Shown one piece after another: positions 58,298-64,000 of a stretch of 64,000 nucleotides of DNA (position 1 is its first letter; the number at the start of each line of letters is the position of its first letter). The translations under genes and the position numbers were made by a program. The stretch spans positions 91,853-155,852 of the forward strand of contig NW_001798995.1 of NCBI RefSeq assembly GCF_000165425.1. Reading direction: 5' to 3'. The stretch is from Paramecium tetraurelia. Its lineage: Eukaryota; Ciliophora; Oligohymenophorea; Peniculida; Parameciidae. The notes under the pieces are model-generated. The model did not search any database. It was not told the origin of the DNA and saw nothing but the letters and a program-made list of their open reading frames with translations.

Positions 58298-58963
58298 AAA
58301 ATATTAATTAATATTTTCAAAAATTCATTCTCACAAAACCATATTCACATGTTTATTTCCCATCCTATTAACTTTGGCTACCTTAATTATTCCTCCTATT
58401 TTAATCTGCATTTTTATACTACATTCAAGGTATATAAATTCTTTTTTAACCCTCATAATATGTTATGCTTTTTATTTCAAAGATGAAACCTCTTTTATGA
58501 TATCTTCTCAGCTAAATAATAGGATTTATTAAATCTAATAATCCATTTCAAAATATTAACACATTTAATTAAAGATATTAAATAGTTTCAGTCAAAGAGT
58601 ATTGTTGATTCAAAATTAAGGAGAGACTATGATTAATCTTTCCTTATAAAGAACCACTCGCCATCCTCTTTCTCATCAAGAAAAATGTAAAAAAAAATTT
58701 GCTTTTATAGTTATTCAGACGTAGCAATAAGAATTCATTGTAATCAATATTCTAGAATGACATTTTTACTAACCGCAATTAATAAGATAACTAAAATTAA
58801 AGATCTACTTTGCTTATTACAGTATGAATTTAATAATTAAATATTATCATTTCTTAACCATTTTTAGAAATTATTGTTTCTATATGCATTACTTATATTG
58901 AAATTATTCATTAGAAAATAAAAATAATAGAATCAAAATAATTAAAAAAATTTATAAGAAATG
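58298..58963. other. AT-rich intergenic region between NDR kinase and tRNA
   Basis: About 670 bases with no protein-like frame on either strand. It is the shared upstream side of the kinase and the downstream flank of the tRNA gene. Nothing else recognised. Confidence 0.5.
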
Positions 58964-58970
58964 AAAAAAA
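58964..58970 (-). terminator. Pol III terminator (T7) of the tRNA
   Basis: Seven Ts on the minus strand directly follow the tRNA 3' end, the standard RNA polymerase III stop signal. Confidence 0.85.
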
Positions 58971-59042
58971 AGGACCTACTTGGATTCGAACCAAGGTCTT
59001 GAGGGTTAAAGCCTCAGGTACTAACCACTATACGATAGATCC
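58971..59042 (-). tRNA. tRNA-Gln(UUA), reads the reassigned codon UAA
   Basis: The minus strand folds as a complete 72-nt cloverleaf. The acceptor stem GGATCTA pairs with TAGGTCC (one G-T pair), and the D arm contains TAGTGGTTAGTA (A box). The anticodon stem TGAGG/CCTCA closes the loop CTTTAAC, with anticodon TTA at 59009-59007. The T arm CTTGG-TTCGAAT-CCAAG carries the B box GGTTCGAATCC. The discriminator base is T. Anticodon 5'-UUA-3' pairs with codon UAA, normally a stop but glutamine in Paramecium and Tetrahymena. Overall shape and the D-arm text resemble the Tetrahymena tRNA-Gln that reads UAA. There is no intron. A tRNA for UAG (anticodon CUA) is not present in this window, although a UUA anticodon can partly wobble to UAG. 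Confidence 0.93.
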
Positions 59043-59189
59043 TATAGTTATTCATAAAGTACATGATTACTATATTAATCTCTTGATACTTAGTAAAGTT
59101 ATTTTATCCATAAGAATTAATCTGAACTGATAATTAACAACTTTGAAATTAAAAAAAATCTAATTTTTGATTATATTAACTTGATAAAT

Positions 59190-59635
59190 TTTAAGATTCA
59201 TAAGCTTTCAAATTTTAAAGTCCAATCTCCTCTTTCATCACTCTACAAGTAGTATAGATTGTTTCTTGGATATTATTTCAATACCATTCTCCATTAAATG
59301 TTTAATTTATTTCATCATATTTTCCATAATAAGTTAATACATTATCTCCCTAAAGAGTATAATCGTCGTAGATTTTTCTTGAAAATGTTTCAACCTGATT
59401 ATTTTAGTTAATAGATATTGCACCCCTCTAAATCCAAGTTCCATATGAATCAGAACCAATTCAAATAGAAACACAATATTTTAGAGTTTACTGTCACTGT
59501 TACTTTATTCACTTCTTTAGACACCCATTTATCTTAAAATAAGTATGATAATTCAATCTTTTTCTCCTGCAATTTTTAGGCTAAAGCATTCAATTTTTAA
59601 TTTATTCCATCATCATTTGGATTTTCTTAATCCAT
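59190..59635 (-). CDS. Small hypothetical protein, structure uncertain
   Basis: ATG 59633-59635 opens MDQENPNDDGINQKLNALAQ and KKIELSYLFQDKWVSKEVNK. A change of frame follows, then a Gly/Trp/Tyr-rich part: GSDSYGTWIQRGAISINQNN, YDDYTLQGDNVLTYYGKYDE and NQTFNGEWY. An in-frame TGA sits right after that Tyr (near 59281), and no intron that removes it cleanly was found. The repeated short strands ending in GTW and GEW suggest a small beta barrel or MORN-like repeat, but no family can be named. The 3' end is unknown. It may be a small gene with unseen introns or a remnant. Confidence 0.4.
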
Positions 59636-60060
59636 AAGTTATTTTAAAAAAAATTTTTGTATTTAATTTCTACAACTTTTAATGGCCAATTTAATAACCA
59701 TAAAATGTAAACAAAAATAAGATATTATGATTAAGTGTAATTATGAAACCAATAATGAAATCTATCAATCATTCATATAGTTGTGTTTGGTATATAAAAT
59801 AAATATCATTGATTTTATAATCGAATCAAATAATTATTAGAATGAAATTACTTTAGATGCCTATTATATAATTCAAATATGAAATTTTTTAACTCTTGAA
59901 TTTTCTACTCAAGATAATACAAAAAATAAAAGCTTGCTTTTATTAAACTCTTAAGATGATAATTTCAATTAATACTTATTAAAACTTTTAAAACCCCTCT
60001 ATTATGTCAAAGAAAAAACCTCATGAAATAAATTATTATTATTTATATTATTTCTCATAA
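59636..60060. other. AT-rich intergenic region
   Basis: About 425 bases, very AT-rich, with no gene seen. It lies between the divergently arranged small gene and the Gln-rich gene and probably holds both promoters. Confidence 0.5.
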
Positions 60061-62347
60061 ATGTATTAACAGAACAAAAAATCAAGTCAGAGAAATAATC
60101 AAATAAGTCGAGCTAACTCAAAATTCCCTTTGAATGAGAAATCAACTTCTCCTTCTATGCAATCAAGACAACAAATAACTCCTAAGAGAAAACAATAATT
60201 TTCCTAACCAAAATTTGATACAACAAATAATTATCTTCAATAGCCTGTAACTAGGGAACACATGCTAAAATTCTTAGAATAAATCGCTGTTGCAGTAGAA
60301 AATGTTTAATGTATTTTGTCTCAACCCGAAAGTGTCCAAGATAAATTGCCAGATAATATAGCATAATAAAAACACAAATTCAAAATTGCCCAAGAATAAT
60401 AAACAGATCATTCTTTTATTTAGTAATAAAAACAAAATAAATTTCAATTTGCAAATAAAAAAACCTAAACACCCAAGAGAACTCAATCATATTACTAAGA
60501 TAGCGAATTAAAAGGATTTAAAGCAACTAAATTAAAAACTGAATTCTCAGAGGAAAGTGATACCACAGAAAAACAATCATTTAAATTACCCAATATATAG
60601 CAATAATCTTCTACAGTAAAATAAAAGATCAGTAAAATATTACCAGATGGGACGAAAAACAGAATTTAATCATAAGTTATTTAGTACTAGAATTTTAAAA
60701 ATCAAAGAGATAACCACAAAATATAGTCTTAACATATCAAGGGATACAATTAAGAATCCTATTCAGATGTATCTAATAAACCTAATGAATCTTCATAGTA
60801 AATTCGAATCAAGACAGACTAATCTGAGAGCCGATAGAGTGTCATCACTCCTAAACAATCTAAGATAAACCAAGATGGTGAAACTCAAAAAAAATAAAAT
60901 AACATTCTAAAGAAATAATAGTCTTAGATTCACTAAACAAAAAAAGTGAAGGATGATCCTTAAAATATGTAATAGGAACAATAGAGTTAATCGATTCTAA
61001 GCAAAACATCAAATGAACTAGTCAATTAAGATAAAAAGCAAGATTATATTGTTGATCCTCAAACATCATAAGTTAAAAACACGAATAGTTAACCTGTTTC
61101 AATTTAGAAAGAAGATTCTTAAAATATAGAAATCAAACAAAAAACTAAGAAAAGACCTATACATATAAAATAAACAAATTAAGTTAATAATGATGCACTT
61201 TAAATTGATAATTAGGAATTATCTATCAATTCCAAATAAAATGACAATTCCTTATCAAAATCTGATAAATTAAATGGAACTTCAAATTTTGAGGAACAGA
61301 TTCCTTCTAATTAATAAAGATATTCATAAAATAATGAAGAACAAATCCAGAATAATAAAGATGATGAGAATATGAATTAGAATAAACTCTAAGATGCTTA
61401 AGCAGAGATGGATTAAAATAAAATATAAGATGGTTAAATAACTGAATAGTAGAATTCGAAAATAAATTCTAACACCCAATCTCAAAATCAAAATAAAACT
61501 CTTGAGAATAAAGAATTTTATTATGAACCTGAAGAAGAAACAAAAGTAATTTCAAAGCTTTAGCCTAATACTAATTTATAAGATTAATAACAATTGATGA
61601 ACAAAACTAGTTCTACTGTGAAAAGCATTTTAGTACAGAAAAAAGAAGAAATTGTAGAATAAGGAATATTGGATTAAAAAATTCTAAATTAAAATGATAC
61701 ACAATAATTACTGTAAATTGAAAATACTAAGAATCAATTAAGTAAAATGAGCTCAATTAATGAAGCTCACGATTAAGATTAAAAATCTGATAAAAGGAAT
61801 AAATAAATTACAATGAGAAATGATTTAGTTAAAAGTCTTTCATTAGAGAATTAATAAGGAGAACTTGGTGACAAACCAAAAAGTCTACAATAGAGTTAAA
61901 TCTATGCTAATAATGAGTAAAATAATATCCATATATTTAAGCTTAAATAAATAATAAGGACTAAATCTTACTGATTAAATCAAAGAAAATGAAAGTAAAA
62001 AGATACAAAAAATAAGTCAGATAAATTAAATAAAAGGAAATCAAAATGTGGAGTAAAATCATTAAGTTGATTTAAAACAGTCAGAAAACAATGTAAATGA
62101 GGACTAATAAAAAGGACTTGTGCATGAATATAATAATAAGATAAATATACCCTAGGATCAATTAAAAGAAATTAAATCATCTGAAAATATGGTGGTTTAA
62201 GTTCAGGAAAATAATCATGATCAATTACAAAAGGATTAAAGTTAAAATAATTCCTAAGGATTAAGTAATAGGTCTATGATTTAATCAAATAAAATTAACT
62301 ATCCTAAAGAAGCACAAGAGACGGATCCGAATTTAAAAATAATATGA
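60061..62347 (+). CDS. Gln/Asn/Lys-rich low-complexity protein, unknown function
   Basis: ATG 60061 opens MYQQNKKSSQRNNQISRANS, then a short ordered-looking part (REHMLKFLEQIAVAVENVQC, ILSQPESVQDKLPDNIA) at residues 65-105. The remaining 630 or so residues are hydrophilic, rich in Gln (mainly TAA and TAG codons), Asn, Lys, Ser and Asp, without a recognisable domain. A 25-nt intron at 61917-61941 (GTAAAATAATAT...TTAAG) restores the frame into GLNLTDQIKENESKKIQKIS. Stop TGA 62345-62347. Because nearly every tenth codon is TAA or TAG, standard-code searches miss this gene. The 65-105 segment may be a short helical interaction motif. It may be a scaffold or cytoskeletal protein; this is a guess from composition only. 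Confidence 0.6.
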
Positions 62348-62647
62348 AATTAACTTTGTCATTAAATTATTCTATATTTATATTAGTTTGAAATTTTTTA
62401 AATTTAACTCATATTACATTAGGACAGGATTACAACCGAAGTTTTCTATTGTAAATTTATACAATTTAACTGATACTGCGACTATGTTTTAATCGTATTG
62501 AAATATTATTTTATATGCGAAATGTCACACTTGTCAATTTTGAAATTTCCATTAAATTACCAAAAATAATAATAATAAGGATTCATTGAATTATTCATAT
62601 ATCGATACAGAAAATATATGAAATGTTATTTAATATTATTATAGAAA
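62348..62647. other. AT-rich spacer between convergent genes
   Basis: Three hundred AT-rich bases between the stop of the Gln-rich gene and the stop of the small minus-strand gene. No gene or RNA is recognised. Confidence 0.5.
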
Positions 62648-63265
62648 TCATTCTGTTTAATAGGTTGTTGAAGAATTGAAGATGAACTTTTGAGATTGTA
62701 TTGTTTTCAGAGGAGATTAAGCATCTCCTTTTATTTTTTATGGCATTGATTAAAATTTCAATCTATCCATAAATAATTAAACAGTATGCTCGCTTTGAAT
62801 AGATCTCTAACTAATAATTTATTTAGGGACTTCAATCTAATTCTGTATTTTTTCAATTAATAATTCTCTACGAGATTATCCTCCTTTGGCATTTAAAATA
62901 ATATCAGCTATATTTAGTTTAGTCTTTAGATTGGTATCATGGAGTTTTAGGTCATTTTTTTACCATTTCAATCCTAAATAAAGAATGTTGTAATTACGAT
63001 TTGGTTTTAAGAACTTTGACATGCCTCTCTATGTCAAGTAACCTGATTCTATGATCTACTTTTTTTTGAGATACTCCCTCTCTTCAGTTTGGATATACTT
63101 CTTCATATCACATCTTTTGAAGGTGAGAAAAGGAACATGGACAAATTAAGCAAGGGACCTTCCAGTAACAGGTGTATTTGTTGATTGTGGACTTCCTAAC
63201 ACATTAGATGTGCTAGCTGATTTAACATGAAATTTAAATGATTTTTTCTTAGAACCTATATCCAT
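62648..63265 (-). CDS. Small basic hypothetical protein (about 205 aa)
   Basis: A single uninterrupted frame runs from ATG 63263-63265 (MDIGSKKKSFKFHVKSASTS) to TGA 62648-62650 with no intron. It has a Ser/Thr-rich start, then basic helical text (KKYIQTEEREYLKKKQIIES, GMSKFLKPNRNYNILYLGLK) and a polar end (IQSQKFIFNSSTTYQTE). There is no signal peptide or membrane span. No family recognised. It is divergent from the next gene, with 40 bp between the two start codons, so they may share a promoter. Confidence 0.6.
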
Positions 63266-63305
63266 CTTATTGAAATAATTATTATATTATAATTAGATTC
63301 CTCTA

Positions 63306-63919
63306 ATGAAATCTAATAAATTTAGTTAGAGTCGTTTGAAAGAGGAAAAATAGAGATGTAAAATGCTATAATCATCACTCTAGCTCGAAGTTTAAATGCA
63401 TCACACTATTTTGTTTTCTCCGAAGTTCCAAGACATAGAGTTTCTCAAGCCTCTATTGTAAAAACAGAAGGCAAGGAAATTAAAAGAAGATTACTTTTTT
63501 AGCATAAAACAGTGCTTATTGATAATTTGGTTAAAAACACTAATAATTAGCAGAAAAAAAATAAAAACTTCAAGGAAAAAATGTATGAGATGGATTATTC
63601 TCGACAAAGAAGATTGAGCTGCTCTTGTAACGAGTGTGGCAATAGATCAGCTAAGATGAACAAATTCCATAATGTATGTGAGAATTATGAACAACCTTCC
63701 AAAGAATTCTGGTCAAGTTTAATTATATAATAGCAATAATAATCATAAGTTACTATTTCAACAAAATCCTTAAAATCCACTGCGACCCTTCTCTCAATCC
63801 CTGACATTAGTCTCAAAAAGCAACAATCGAAAATATAGAGTCCAATGTCTAAGAGATATAAACGAGATCAAAAACTAATCTCTCCTCCTCCACTTAATTT
63901 GAGACCATATCTTTAATGA
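63306..63919 (+). CDS. Small basic hypothetical protein with Cys motif
   Basis: ATG 63306 (MKSNKFSQSRLKEEKQRS) is joined by a 26-nt intron at 63358-63383 to LNASHYFVFSEVPRHRVSQA and SIVKTEGKEIKRRLLFQHKT. A basic stretch and a compact Cys cluster, SCSCNECGNRSAKMNKF with one more Cys after it, could bind a metal. A Ser/Gln-rich basic tail follows (KSTATLLSIPDISLKKQQSK, SPPPLNLRPYLQ). Stop TGA 63917-63919; about 195 residues. ATG 63356 is an alternative start without the intron, but the spliced form gives a better N-terminus. No family recognised. Confidence 0.55.
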
Positions 63920-64000
63920 AACCCCATAAGAAAAAGAAAACGAATCTCTAAACTGAATAAACATAATTAATACTTAAGCAAATATATATGAAATTCTCGG

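Noticed and set aside
59007-59009. Reading the tRNA as tRNA-Leu because the plus strand shows TAA
   Set aside because: On the coding (minus) strand the anticodon is UUA, which pairs with codon UAA, not a Leu codon.

Overview
The window is ciliate nuclear DNA, most likely the somatic (macronuclear) genome of a Paramecium. TAA and TAG occur throughout otherwise clean, conserved coding frames at glutamine positions, and only TGA ends genes. Genes are cut by very short introns (mostly 20-30 nt, GTA...TAG). Base composition is AT-rich, gene spacing is small (down to 12 bp), and there is a tRNA with anticodon UUA that reads UAA, the reassigned glutamine codon. An ORF finder using the standard code chops every gene into pieces, so the models below were built by reading frames with TGA as the only stop and placing short introns by hand.

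Layout, left to right: 3' part of a multi-pass membrane protein (1-1.1 kb, +); E2F-DP-like winged-helix factor (1.8-2.9, +); RING/TRAF-zinc-finger/SPRY protein (3.4-5.0, +); PH-like-domain protein (5.1-6.2, +); SAXO-like cysteine-motif protein (6.7-7.5, +); an 11.5-kb fibrocystin/PKHD1L1-like surface protein with TIG, PA14 and two G8 domains (8.2-19.7, +); IFT172 (19.8-25.1, -); a degraded stretch (25.2-26.8, +); a multi-pass membrane protein with a Cys-rich module (27.3-29.4, +) and a coiled-coil protein (29.4-30.0, +); an SLC9C/SOS1-like sodium/proton exchanger with a cyclic-nucleotide-binding-like tail (30.0-33.2, -); a SEL1L/HRD3-like protein (33.3-35.5, -); a SAC-domain phosphoinositide phosphatase (35.8-38.3, -); a CDK-like kinase (38.5-39.5, -); a tandem cNMP-binding protein (39.6-41.1, +); an ABCC transporter (42.1-46.9, +); a very large multi-pass membrane protein (46.9-52.3, -); a YTH-domain RNA-binding protein with a Y/N/Q-rich tail (52.5-53.9, +); an outer-dynein-arm docking-complex subunit (54.0-55.5, -) with an open frame joined upstream; an NDR-family kinase (about 56.8-58.3, -); tRNA-Gln(UUA) (59.0, -); and small or low-complexity unknowns to the end.

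No operon logic is expected here. Several genes are nevertheless ciliary by family: IFT172, the dynein-arm docking subunit, the SAXO-like protein, and possibly the SLC9C-like exchanger. Others act at membranes or in signalling (ABCC, SAC phosphatase, NDR and CDK-like kinases, cNMP-binding protein). The most notable signals are the codon-reassignment tRNA, single-base frame breaks clustered in the PKHD1-like gene and IFT172, an Asp-to-Asn change in the exchanger's ion-binding motif, a Lys-to-Gln change in the CDK-like catalytic loop, and a possible fusion upstream of the docking-complex gene. Family calls rest on recognising motifs by eye; no search was run.
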